From Przewalskia tangutica (taxonomy: Eukaryota > Streptophyta > Magnoliopsida > Solanales > Solanaceae), in the NCBI GenBank assembly GCA_029844215.1, contig CM056730.1, positions 56,122,924 through 56,186,923 of the forward strand: a DNA stretch of 64,000 bases. Reading direction: 5' to 3'. How positions within the stretch are numbered: the stretch's first letter is position 1; every line of letters begins with the position of its first letter. Made by a program: the position numbers and the translations under genes. Shown piece by piece: positions 35,547 to 47,479 of the stretch. Under the pieces are notes generated by a model. The model worked only from the letters and a program-made list of their open reading frames with translations, did not search any database and was not told where the DNA came from.

Positions 35547-36766
35547 TTCTTCCCTCCTTAGAAACATTCATCCCCGAATGTTCTTTCGGAGTCAAACTTA
35601 TAATTAGCGACATAGTTTCCTTTCACAACCCCGACATGCTAACAATGCCACACATGGCCCTAATACCTCGCACACGCATACTTGTTCATCATACGCCCAA
35701 AAGAGATTATCTTTTTGTACTTTCAACTCATACTAGCATACATACATAACTTCCATACCGATTCTGGCCTCAAATCTTTGGAGTCACTCTAAAAGACAAT
35801 AAACGACCATTTCCGGCTTTCACGACCTGGTTCCGGTGGAACGCGTCCACGAACCCGTAAAACAATTACCTAGACTTGGGCCTTGCGCCCTCGTGACCCT
35901 GTCACGTAGCGGAACTACTACCAACTGATCCCACACCATTCCAGGCCATGGGGAGACCCGTAACAGGTCCTCAACCCGTCTCAGCGTCGCACTTAACTCT
36001 TATTCTTGGTCTATAATAAATCTTTCTACCCGAGAAGACCTTGTACAGCTAAGGTCTCGTGATCGGCGATATTCTTAGGCTCGCAATTTCCATGCTCCAA
36101 GCCTACCTTATCAGTCCCCCCGTAAACGGGTACAAAAACTTCTCATAATACCATAACCATGTTGTCTCGATCACAACAACCACTGCTTACTCTATACAGA
36201 CTTCATCCGTACAATTCTCTTAAGCTTACTACGCAGCTTAATCTATTAACATGACATTCCGTTAGGTTCCTTAACATGGCTTCTTAAGGGTTCACTACCC
36301 TATCGCATGACTCATCCTTTCCCAATTATCTCAAAATAAAACACAAAACCTTGTCGAGAATTCATTAACTATTCCATACCTTCCCAGATTCACGGTTAGT
36401 CTTTACCATTCTCGGTAATCTAAAATCATTCTAGGCAACACGCTGCGTCGACCCTCATACATAACCGTATAGATGTATGTCACAATACCAACTATACTAT
36501 AATCATTACCAACGGATACACAATCCACATAGTCCTTCCCCGGTCACACGCGCTTTCTCCATAAATGCAATCAACATAACTCGTTAGGGAGGGCGACCTA
36601 ACAACACAAACTCTATCGCACGATCTCGGAGTGAGAAGAATGAAACCAATCCTAAATGTCCTGCAGCCTCCCGATTATAGATGTGGTGCACAACACACCG
36701 ATAATCAAGACTACCTAGACACGATGCGTAGACACTTTCCGAGGACTAATCGCTCGATACCACTTT
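35547..36766 (-). other. E4 internal region without genes
   Basis: 1.22 kb with no gag or pol motif on either strand. It begins with the polypurine tract (minus strand AAGGAGGGAAGAA, 35547-35559). The middle (35810-36100) is a diverged copy of the noncoding module of B1, B2 and C (ACTTGGGCCTTGCGCCC near 35873). The end (36590-36766) is the conserved leader with primer site TGGTATCGAGC at 36752-36762, 4 bp from the 5' LTR. Confidence 0.8.
36752..36762 (-). promoter_or_regulatory. E4 primer binding site
   Basis: TGGTATCGAGC on the minus strand, the same one-base-short form as in B1 and C. Confidence 0.8.
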
Positions 36767-38331
36767 TGTCACGACCCGACCGGGGCGCGGTAGTGCCCTA
36801 CAGGCACCCGTTCAGGTATTCATCAGAGATAATCAGCGGAACATACATGAAACTTATAAAATAAAACAATAGAAATAAACAACAGGTTAGCCGATAGGGC
36901 TACCTTCCGGGACATATATATATAACCGAAGCAGTTGCCTCATTTCTTTACAATCGGACTACAATATGTGACTCTGCACCTCTAAGAGTTTTAACATAAC
37001 AATCGTGGCGGACGGGGCCGCCATACCCCTGAATATACATGAGTCTTCTACCTCAGGGAAAACCGTACCAAGAGCAAAGCCTCCGGAGCAAATGGAGCTT
37101 TCTCTCAAAAACTGAACCGAGATCCTAAGAGCAAGGATCACCAACCTGGGTACCTAAAACCTGCGGGCATGAACGGCTCCCGAAGAAGTCGATAACAATT
37201 GCGAATATGGAGCAGTAACGCACGATGTATCATAATCAGACAAAAGAATGACAGGGACAAGTATAAAAAGTACATACCAGATCCTGCCGTGTCATTACCA
37301 CTTATGAACTTAATTTCACATCAATATCTTTTCCCATTTTCAATAAAGGTTATAGCCACATTCTTACGCACATGATTAGGAAAAAAAATCATTAAGTTCA
37401 TTTCTATATAACTTATTTATCTTTCATAAGTACATCCGACCCTTTAAGGAGGGGCGCCTATACTACCCGGCCCAATCTGGGACGCGATCAAGGTCACATA
37501 GTCTGCCCATACAGGTATACTGCCCGGCCCATTTCTGGGACGATAATATCATATAGTCTGCACATAAAGGTATACTGCCCGGCCCATTCCTGGGTCGATA
37601 ATGTCATATAGTCTGCCCATAAAGGTATACTGCCCGGCCCAATCCAGGACGCGATCAAGTCACACAAAATAGCAAAGTGTGGCCGTGGAATCCCCCATCA
37701 CTGCCGACAGCTATAAGTGTCAAATATAACCATGTGACGCGCCCGTGGCATCCCACCTCACTGTCGGCGTACACATACACAATACATCTATATATCTCCT
37801 GCCCGTGGAATTCCACATCACTGTCGACAGCTATAAGTGTAAAATATAATCATGGGTCTCATGCCCATAACATCAATCAAGCAGGTGGTATAACGTCTTG
37901 GGGGTTACCCCTCATTTATACTCTTACCTTGGAGCAGGTGGTATAACGTCTTGGGGGTTTACCCCTCACTGATACTCTTACCCTGGAGAAGGTGGTAAAG
38001 CAGGTGGTATAGCGTCTTGGGGTTTTACCCCTCACTGATACTCTTACCCTAGAGAAGGTGGTATAACGTCTTGGGGGTTTACCCCTCATTTATACTCTTA
38101 CCCTATCTCGATCGACCATCTAACAATACATAAGCACTACCATGTCCTTTATAAAAAAAATCCGGGAATTTAACCCAAGTACTCCAAATAACGGAAGCAT
38201 ACGGTGGAATCCCATCACCGCTCGACGCGTCAAGTAACTTACAACAAGACAGCCGGCCCTCCAACCGAGAGTTGCGGCAACGTAATAAAACATAATACTT
38301 GCACTCAAAGGCTATCACCAGCACCTATAGG

Positions 38332-38645
38332 CTAATTCTCAATTAACCAAGCCAAAGTACTTATCAAGGCATACATAGAATAATTTTCATTTGACAAGCC
38401 AAAGTACTTATCAGGGCACAAATAGAATAATTCTCATTTAACAAGCCAAAGTACTTATCGGGGCACAAATAGAATAATTCTTATTTAACAAGCCAAAGTA
38501 CTTATCAGGGCACAAAATAGAATAATTCTCATTTAACAAGCCAAAGTACTTATCAGGGCACAAATAGAATAATTCTCATTTAACAAGCCAAAGTACTTAT
38601 CGGGGCACAAATAGAATAATTCTCATTTAACAAGCCAAAGTACTA
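38332..38645. repeat. About 46-bp tandem repeat in E4 5' LTR (7 units)
   Basis: The same unit as 32932-33205; one more copy than the partner LTR. Confidence 0.88.
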
Positions 38646-39097
38646 CGTACGTACTTTCTTTTCAAAAGACTCCTTTCCAAATAAAACTTCCCCGATACTA
38701 ACAACCGTAGTATCAAGCCCTATCCACCTTTCAAGACAAGTCACAATACCTTTTTAGAAATACAATACCGGCTTCTAAATCAAGTGACTTCTTTATTAAA
38801 AACCTTAAGCAGTTGGTACCTTTAAAACAATTTGCCCTTCCTTCATACAAGTTACTTCTTTGATTACTTTATTAGAGAAAACCATTCTCTTAACCTTCCA
38901 TAAAGCCGTTATAACCAACTTCTCATAAAGCCGTTATAACCCTTTATGGTTTAGACCAACACGTTCCTTTTATAACCAAGAAACTTCTACTTTTTGAAAC
39001 CAAGTATTATATACTTTCAAATCAATTCTCTTAACCTTCAAAAATACAATTAGTCTCTTAACCTTTAGAAAACAAGTGACTCCTTTTATTACAAAAC

Positions 39098-39102
39098 ATT
39101 AG
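39098..39102. repeat. Target site duplication of C (left)
   Basis: ATTAG before the LTR start, repeated at 48402-48406. The uninterrupted E4 LTR reads CTTAG at the matching place (33656-33660). Confidence 0.92.
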
Positions 39103-39796
39103 TGTTATACCCCGTAGTTGCAGGGTATGTATGTGAGGACGTACGTACGAGAGTACGGCAGAAAATTTTGAAAAGAAAGAAAGATGTGAGTTTTCGACGG
39201 AAAAGTTTCCGGTTATTTGTGAAGAAAAAGGTTCGTTAATGGGAATTGGATTCCCAGATTTGGTATTTGGACTTCATAGATTATATTAGAATTTTAAGAT
39301 TTTATTTTCGGAAATGGTCACGTGGGGCCCACGGGAGAAATTTACGGTTTTGTGGGGCCCGCTTTGTTTTTGAGATTTCCGGTAATTTGGATATTTTCGG
39401 AAGACGAAATATTCTGGGCGAATCGGGGGGCGACACGTGTCACCCCCATGTGGCACCCTTGGCCGATTTTACATTTGTGCACAACACCCGGTTAGAGTCG
39501 TTTTTCGACGAAAAGTTTTGCGTAACTTGCGAAGGGAAAAATACGGCTATGTCGTTTTTTATTTTTTCGGATTTTTACGAGAGACGAAAAATTTTTGACC
39601 AACGGGAGGGTGACATGTCACCTCACAAAGCGTGTGGGCGGCACTTGGCGTTGGAGGGGCAAGTTGTGCTAGATATTTGTGTAGATATTTGTGAGGGTTT
39701 TAAGGAGTAGGGGCTAGGGTGCACTTGGCTTGATCTTGGCCTTACACTTGCCTTGCACATGGCTTGATCTTGGCCATTGGTTGGCCTTTGGTTTTG

Positions 39797-39805
39797 CTAT
39801 AAATA
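39797..39805 (+). promoter_or_regulatory. TATA box, C 5' LTR promoter
   Basis: CTATAAATA lies 695 bp into the LTR and is followed by a CT-rich stretch like a plant Y patch. It implies a U3 of about 0.7 kb and an R-U5 leader of about 2.8 kb. Confidence 0.65.
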
Positions 39806-41759
39806 CCCCTCCCTTGTGAAGACTTATTCATTCACTCCTCACTTTGTCTAAGTCTTGAAATCCCTCCCCTCCCTCTAGTAGCTCTCGTCCTAAGCCTCTC
39901 TCCCTCCCTCCTCCTTGTGGCCTTTGGCCGAGAAGGGTTCCCCTCCCCCCTTTGTGGTGCTAGCCGTGGGGTACCCCCCCCTAGCCTAGTTGTTTTCGTA
40001 TAATACCCCTCCCTTGTGGTATTGAAATACTTCTCCTAGTATTGTTATAATGCCCAAAATACCTTAGCCTTGTACCTTGTAGTATTCCAAAGATACCTCT
40101 TTACGTAGAGTCCGGAAATACTACCTTTTGTCCTTTTAGTCTCAAACCGAAACCCTAAGGAAATCTTCATAGTTGGTTGAAGTATTTGAGTAGAAGTTGG
40201 TTAGAACTTCTAAGGGTTGTTTGGAGTGGTTTGGAGCGCACGGAGTGGAGCTAAACCTTGCTCAGGATCGACATTATAACTTGGATAATTTTGGGCTTAT
40301 CGAGGTAATTATCTTGTCCCTCTATTGTAATTGGAAATTACATGTTTGTTAGAATATATAGTTGAAGTATACTATATATGGAACTATACTTAGTATTCGG
40401 CAATGTCTTTTGACTTAAGCCTGAAGAATAAAGAACTGAACTGAACTGTATTTACATAGGACTGTATTGCAGTAGACTTGTGTAGAATTGTACACGTCCG
40501 GTTAGACGTGTAAACCCCCCCCCCCTGGTTGGCTTGGTAGCCGGCCTCGATAGAGGAGGAGATTTACGCTGTTGGGGGGGGGGGGGGGGAGGTGCTGCCG
40601 AATTTTCTATAGAAAGATAGAAACTTATGTTTTGGGGTTAATAGACGTTTGTGACCTTTATAGGTGAAAGTACTAAGAGTAGCGTATTCTACTCGAGGAG
40701 TGGAAAGGGCTAGCAAGGTTGTAGTACTTGGAGCATTTTGCTTATTGTCGATAAATCGTCGCGAGGTATGTGAACCTCTTCCTATCTTTTCTAGCATGAT
40801 TGTTGTGAACTATGTAGTACGGTAGACGTACATGTGCTAAGTGATTTGGTTGGTTTAAAACATAGGGTGTTATAATAGCTTTATGGGAAGTTAGTTATAA
40901 CGACCTTATGTAGGTGAAAATGGTTTACTGATGTTAGAAGTTAAGAGACTTGATCTTATAAGATAAGAGACTTAACTTATTTGTTTTAATGTGGATGTTT
41001 GTGTGAAACCTCATTCGTGAGTAATGAGTACTTGGTTTTTAAAGGGATAATGTTTCTTGATTTCGGAATCGTAATGTGTATCGACAGCACCATTGCAGCG
41101 TTAATAAAGGAAAATGTATTGAATAATGATGTGTTGTATTAAAACCGGTAGAAACCTCCATCTGCATAGAAGCTAAGATAAGACAAAATGATATTACATT
41201 TTCTAGATCATGGTCATTGTAATAAGATCGTTATAAACAAGAATAAATTACTCACATATATGACATATGTTACTCAATTGTTCTAAAGGAATCAAGTGAT
41301 TAAGTTTGGGAACTATGAAACCATTTGAAAATGAGAAGCTTGAGTAATTGAAACTAGGCAACCGGAACTTAGGAAAGAATGTTGTTACTTGATTTTGAAA
41401 AGGAAGGTGGGTTGGTCATTCTAATACTACTGGTATCGGGTGACTTTTATAAAAGTAATGGATCTCTTTTAAAAGAACTTAACGTACGTAGTACTTTAGG
41501 GTTAAAACCCGGACTTTGGCATAAAATGAAAGTACTTTGAGTTGTGTGAAACTTGCCTATGCTTGGTGTTGTGAAACTTGCCTATGCTTGTTGTTGTGAA
41601 ACTTGCCTATGCGTGTGATGATAGCCTTTGCTGTGCAAGTGTGGTATTTACGTATTCTGGCGTCTATCGATAGAGGGCGGTCGACTTGTTGAGAACTTAC
41701 TTGGGCGTCTTTGGCGGTGATGGAGAATTCCACGGGTATGTTTCCATTTTGATTCTTGT

Positions 41760-42060
41760 CTTGTGGTTGATGTCACATGGACATGTCTACCGATGCGAAT
41801 TCGGGGCATGCGGCACGTGCGGTCGGGTTGATTACCGATATATTGTTATTGTGGTTACATGGACATGTCTACACCGAGGTAGAATTCGGGGCATGTGGCC
41901 GTGCGGCGGGGTTGATCACCCAATATATTATTGTTGATGTCACATGGACGTGTCACCGAGGTAGAATTCGGGGCATGTGGCCGTAGGGCATTGGTATTAT
42001 TGTTGCATCATGGACATGTCTACACCGGCGCAGAATTCGGGGCACGCGCCATGATGCGAA
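41760..42060. repeat. 70-87 bp tandem repeat in C 5' LTR (degraded copy)
   Basis: Units of CATGGACATGTCTACACCG with a GAATTC..GGGGCATG core. The well-preserved copy is at 47480-47790 in the 3' LTR, with spacings of about 87, 86 and 70 bp. Confidence 0.85.
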
Positions 42061-42661
42061 CACGATCGATGTTGTGGGCGTGAGACCCATGGTTATATTT
42101 GAGTGATGACTTGAGGGCCTGAGTCCCTGACTGAACATGATTGCTTTTATGTTGTGAACTGTAGTTTGGTTATCATACATGTCTCCTGCTTTATATAGAC
42201 TAGTATGATTTCATTCTGATATCTTTACTGATTTCACATACTTGGTACTGTTGTCTTGACCTCCTTGGGCCGCGTTCATGCTGCAGTAGAGGTACATCGG
42301 CCGTGGATCCCCGCTCTTAGGATCACAGATTCAACAGATTGGGAAGCTCCGTTTCTTGGAGGCTTATCTTTTGTATATGTTCCACGAGTTGTAGGTTCTT
42401 GTACATTGAGGTATGGCGGGCCACTGTCCGTCATAGTCGTTGTAAATCTTAGAGGTGCAGTAATCTTGTTGTAGGCGTGGTTGTAAAGGATTAAATCGCT
42501 CGGAGTTTTATGTATATCAAGGCAACCGCTTTGGTTGCTTTATTTATTATTATATCTCTTGTTTCATGACTCATGTTTTATTTTCCATTGGTTTTCTCGA
42601 TGTTGTATCACTAGGGTGCCCGGGTAAGGCACGATGCGAGGCGGGACGGTCGTTACAAAAG

Positions 42662-42672
42662 TGGTATCGAGC
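42662..42672 (+). promoter_or_regulatory. C primer binding site (initiator Met tRNA)
   Basis: TGGTATCGAGC lies 4 bp after the 5' LTR end; one base shorter than TGGTATCAGAGC. Confidence 0.82.
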
Positions 42673-42860
42673 GATTAATCCTCGGAAAGTGTCTACGCAC
42701 CGTGTCTAGTAGAGTCTTGATTATCGGTGTGTTGTGCACCACATCTATAATCGTGAGGCTATAGGACATTTAGGATTGGTTTCCATTCTTCTCATTACGA
42801 GATCGTGCCTTAGAGTGTGTTGTAAGTGGGACCCTCCGACGTATCTCGTTTTTACCGATT

Positions 42861-44083
42861 ATGCCTCGCGCAAGCAACCAGAGCCCGAAGGGCAAGGCGG
42901 CCGAGTGCCGCTAGTGAGATCTGAGGAGCACGGGCGCAGCCGGACAAGATGCGAGGTTGTGCTTGACGGCGGGTTTTGTAGCGCCCGGCCCAGCAAAGTT
43001 TAGAGTCGCAGCCGTGGCGATGAGACTCTGATACACGAGCCTCCGATCCGCGATGCAGAGGCGGAGAGATGGGTTACAAGGAGATGGCCCGATTCTTGGC
43101 GAGTCGTGGCGAATGTGAGATAGGTTTGAATCAGCAGTTCGATTCGATAGCACCGATGGTTCACCCGGCGAGATAGTTTGAGGCTACGGGACTTTCGAGT
43201 TGTAGCCCTTGAGTTTTATGGGTCGAGGCGGAGGATGATCCGAGGAGTTCATCCGGCGATTCTGACGGATCGTCACGGGTGATCAAGGCTTGAGACCGAG
43301 TGCGTGACCTTTGGTTCGCGTCGCCGCGTGATACCGCGATCGATTGGTTTGATTCACGGGAGCTTTCGGGAGAGCATGCACCTCAGCGGTATGGGATGAG
43401 TTTTCGGGGCTTTCTCACGCACTTCTTGCCTCCGCAGATGAGGAGAACGCGGTAAACAGATTTTGATGCTTAGACGAGGCGCGCGTGCGGTTGGAGTACA
43501 ATGTGAGTTCGACTCATTGGCTAAGACGCCCCAGCGTTGGTAGCTAGTATGGAGGATCGAGTGCACCGATATGTTCTGAGGCTCGATGATTACATGTCGA
43601 GGCATGTTCGTGAGTAGCCCTTCACCGGCATGGACATTGCTCGCATGCAGGCTCATGCACTGGGATGTGAGGCACGGAGAGGTCGACGGAATGACCAAGA
43701 TCAGCAGAAGAGGGCCAGAACAACAGGGTCCTTTGGTGACTTTCGAGGCGGACCGCCTCAGCAGCAGACTAGTTTTGTACCCCCGCCAGTACAGAGTGGT
43801 CCTCCAACCTTCAGAGTATTCGGAGCGGTCGTGGGCTCGAGGTTCAGTTTCGAGGAAGTAAAGGGTTGGCGGATCACGGTCACCTACCTCGGTGTGGCGA
43901 TGTAGTGGTAGACCGCATTTCGGAGTGTCGTGGTGCCAAGGAGCTTGTTATTTTTGCGGCCAGCAGGGCCATTTTGCGAGGAACTGTCCGACCAAGGGTA
44001 GCACGGATGCTACGACTCACCTTCAGATCGATGGTGGTTCATCACCTTCACGCTGCTATCGCCTGCGTGGGTGTGATTAGGAA
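42861..44083 (+). pseudogene. gag: C gag, frameshifted
   Basis: The start ATG is at 42861 (M-P-R-A) and the end is just after R-G-C-D at about 44082, the length expected from the intact 428-residue B2 gag. The core is scattered over frames (43180-43560). The C-terminal part is open at 43630-43905 (MDIARMQAHALG, FRGGPPQQQTSFVPPP). The zinc knuckle CYFCGQQGHFARNC is intact at about 43949-43990. Stops appear within the first 20 codons. The breaks lie in a patch where C also differs oddly from its own other LTR, so some may be sequence error. Confidence 0.85.
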
Positions 44084-44853
44084 GCGGACGAGACAGGTAT
44101 ATCCTTAACCCTCTAGAGTTTTGTATACTGATGTGTTTTAGTGTTATGTTCGGATAGCTTTGTGCTAAATGTGATTTAGACACCTGGTTATTGTAGAAGG
44201 GTAAGTATGGGGGCATGGTAAGTGTGAACCCTAGACTGTCACGATTGAGACCTTAGAGGTAAGGTCGTCTTGAGAAAAAGATTCGTTTTATGTTTGACCT
44301 TTATCAGAGTGCGTGGTATACGTGGGTTTTATTTGTGTGATAAGTCCATAGGTAGTGTGAGAAGGAAGTGGTAGCTTTCATGATGTGAATTAGTAAGATT
44401 GTTCCGGATCGGGGAACAAGAGTTTGGCGCGGTTGGGGGTCGGGTTGAGGACCATTTGCGGGTCAACCCGTAACCCGGTTTGGGGTGGGGTCAGTTCTGG
44501 GTGGTCCCGCCAGGTGGTAGGGTCACGAGGATGCTAGGCCCAAGTTTGTATGATCATCGTATGAGTTCGTGGACGCGTTCGACCAGAAGCGGTTCGTAAA
44601 GGCCGGGAATGGCCTTAAGGAAGTTTGAGGTTAGTAAGATGACCAAGTTTGGAGGTAGTGACTCCAGAGATTTTCGAACGGAGTAATGACTGAAGTATGG
44701 TACGACCGGGAGAGTTCAAGCGTTCGAGAAGGGCCACGACGAGTAAGGAAAGAAGAGGGCGTATGTTATTTCGTGGCGCCGTGGCATCGGCAACTTGTTA
44801 GAGGAACGTTATCGTTATTCGACTTGAGAAGGAACATTCGGACGAATGTTTCT
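44084..44853 (+). other. C noncoding 3' internal module
   Basis: About 770 bp between gag and polypurine tract, matching B1 8769-9553 in inverted orientation: GGTATATCCTTAACCCTCTA at 44097-44116, then TAAGGTCGTCTTGAG near 44260, then TGGTCCCGCCAGGTGGTAGG near 44502. No ORF is supported. Confidence 0.75.
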
Positions 44854-44864
44854 AAGGAGGAGAA
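44854..44864 (+). other. C polypurine tract
   Basis: AAGGAGGAGAA directly against the 3' LTR start at 44865. Confidence 0.85.
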
Positions 44865-45538
44865 TGTTATACCCGTAGTTGTAGGGTATGTATGTGAGGA
44901 CGCGTGCGAGAGTACGAGAAAATTTTGAAAAGAAAGAAAGATGTGAGTTTTCACGGAAAAGTTTCCTGTTATTTGTGAAGAAAAGGTTCGTTAACGGGAA
45001 TTGGATTCCCAGATTTGGTATTTGGACTTCATAGATTATATTAGAATTTTAAGATTTTATTTTGGAAATGGTCACGTGGGGCCACGGAGAAATTCTGCTT
45101 TTGTGGGCCGCTTTGTTTTGAGATTTCGGTAATTTGGATATTTTGGAAGACGAAATATTCAGGCGAATCGGGGCGACACGTGTCACCCCACGTGGCACCC
45201 TTGGCGATTTACATTTGTGCACAACAACACCGGTTAGAGTCGTTTTTAAACGCGTTTACGTAACTTGCGAAGGAAAATTCGGCTATGTCGTTTTGTATTT
45301 TTGCGGATTTTTCAGAGACGAAACATTTTGGACCAACGGGAGGGTGGCGTGTCACCTCACAACGGAAACATGTGGGGCGGCACTTGGCCGATTTGGAGGG
45401 GCAAGTTGTGCTAGATATTTGTGTAGATATTTGTGAGGGTTTTAAGGAGTAGGGGCTAGGGTGCACTTGGCTTGATCTTGGCCTTACACTTGCCTTGCAC
45501 ATGGCTTGATCTTGGCCATTGGTTGGCCTTTGGTTTTG

Positions 45539-45547
45539 CTATAAATA
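45539..45547 (+). promoter_or_regulatory. TATA box, C 3' LTR
   Basis: CTATAAATA at the position equivalent to 39797-39805. From here transcription would read out into E4. Confidence 0.55.
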
Positions 45548-47479
45548 CCCCTCCCTTGTGAAGACTTATTCATTCACTCCTCACTTTGTCTAAGTCTTGA
45601 AATCCCTCCTCCTCCTCTAGTAGCTCTCGCCCCAAGCCTCTCCCCCTCCTCCTTGTGGCCTTTGGCCGAGCAGGGTTCCCTCCCTTTGTGGTGCTAGTGT
45701 GGGTACCCCAGCCTAGTTGTTTTCGTATAATACCCCTCCCTTGTGGTATTGAAATACTTCTCCTAGTATTGTTATAATGCCCAAAATACCTTAGCCTTGT
45801 ACCTTGTAGTATTCCAAAGATACCTCTTTACGTAGAGTCCGGAAATACTACCTTTTGTCCTTTTTAGTCTCAAACCGAAACCCTAAGGAAATCTTCATAG
45901 TTGGTTGAAGTATTTGAGTAGAAGTTGGTTAGAACTTCTAAGGGTTGTTTGGAGTGGTTTGGAGCGCACGGAGTGGAGCTAAACCTTGCTCAGGATCGAC
46001 ATTATAACTTGGATAATTTTGGGCTTATCGAGGTAATTATCTTGTCCCTCTATTGTAATTGGAAATTACATGTTTGTTAGAATATATAGTTGAAGTATAC
46101 TATATATGGAACTATACTTAGTATTCGGCAATGTCTTTTGACTTAAGCCTGAAGAATAAAGAATCGAATCTGTATTTACATAGGGTGTATTGCAAAGAGA
46201 CTTGTGTAGAATTGTACACGTCCAGGTTAGGCGTGTAAACCCCTGGTTGGCTTGGTAGCCGGCCTCGATAGAGGAGGAGATTTACGCTGTTGCGGGGGGG
46301 GAGGTGCTGCCGAATTTTCTATAGAAAGATAGAAACTTATGTTTTGGGGTTAATTGACGTTTGTGACCTTTATAGGTGAAAGTACTAAGAGTAGCGTATT
46401 CTACTCGAGGAGTGGAAAGGGCTAGCAAGGTTGTAGTACTTGGAGCATTTTGCTTATTGTCGATAAATCGTCGCGAGGTATGTGAACCTCTTCCTATCTT
46501 TTCTAGCATGATTGTTGTGAACTATGTAGTACGGTAGACGTACATGTGCTAAGTGATTTGGTTGGTTTAAAACATAGGGTGTTATAATAGCTTTATGGGA
46601 AGTTAGTTATAACGACCTTATGTAGGTGAAAATGGTTTACTGATGTTAGAAGTTAAGAGACTTGATCTTATAAGATAAGAGACTTAACTTATTTGTTTTA
46701 ATGTGGATGTTTGTGTGAAACCTCATTCGTGAGTAATGAGTACTTGGTTTTTAAAGGGATAATGTTTCTTGATTTGGGAATCGGAATGTGTATCGACTGC
46801 ACCATTGCAGCGTTAATAAAGGAAAATGTATTGAATAATGATGTGTTGTATTAAAACCGGTAGAAACCTCCATCCGCATAGAAGCTAAGATAAGACAAAA
46901 TGATATTACATTTTCTAGATCATGGTTCTTTGTAATAAGATCGTTATAAACAAGAATAAACTACTCACATATATGACATATGTTACTCAATTGTTCTAAA
47001 AAGGAATCAAGTGATTAAGTTTGGGAACTATGAAACCATTTGAAAATGAGAAGCTTGAGTAATTGAAACTAGGCAAACTGGAACTTAGGAAAAGAATGTT
47101 GTTACTTGATTTTGAAAAGGAAGGTGGGTTGGTCATTCTAATACTACGGGTATCGGGTGACTTTTATAAAAGTAATGGATCTCTTTTAAAAGAACTTAAC
47201 GTATGTAGTACTTTGGGGTTAAAACCCGGACTTTGGCATAAAATGAAAGTACTTTGAGTTGTGTGAAACTTGTCTATGCTTGTTGTTGTGAAACTTGCCT
47301 ATGCTTGTTGTTGTGAAACTTGCCTATGCTTGTGATGATAGCCTTTGTTGTGCAAGTGTGGTATTTACGTGTTCTGGCGTCTCTCGATAGAGGGCCGGTC
47401 GACTTGTTGAGAACTTACTTGGACGTGCTGGCAGTGATGGAGAATTCCACGGGTATGTTTCCATTTTGATTACTGTCTT

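Larger units (their letters stand above)
36767..39102 (-). mobile_element. E4 5' LTR, left arm
   Basis: From TGTCACGACC to the insertion point of C. It aligns with 31378-33658 of the 3' LTR, including all three arrays (37466-37670, 37884-38103, 38332-38645). It continues at 48407. Confidence 0.92.
39103..42657 (+). mobile_element. C 5' LTR
   Basis: A 3.56 kb LTR from TGTTATACCC to CGTTACA. It has the G-box at 39432-39441, TATA at 39797-39805, a CT-rich tract at 39840-39965, a G run at 40574-40588 and a tandem array at 41760-42060. It matches 44865-48401 nearly base for base except in patches (from about 41640 to the LTR end here; 44865-46250 in the partner). The open frame at 39246-39710 is LTR sequence, not a gene. 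Confidence 0.95.

Noticed and set aside
39246..39710. 154-codon open frame as a gene
   Set aside because: It lies wholly in the U3 region of the C 5' LTR and is broken in the C 3' LTR copy (45007-45436).
42734..43003. Separate small gene at the start of the C internal region
   Set aside because: It overlaps the leader and start of gag in the wrong frame; it is a by-product of frameshifts in gag.
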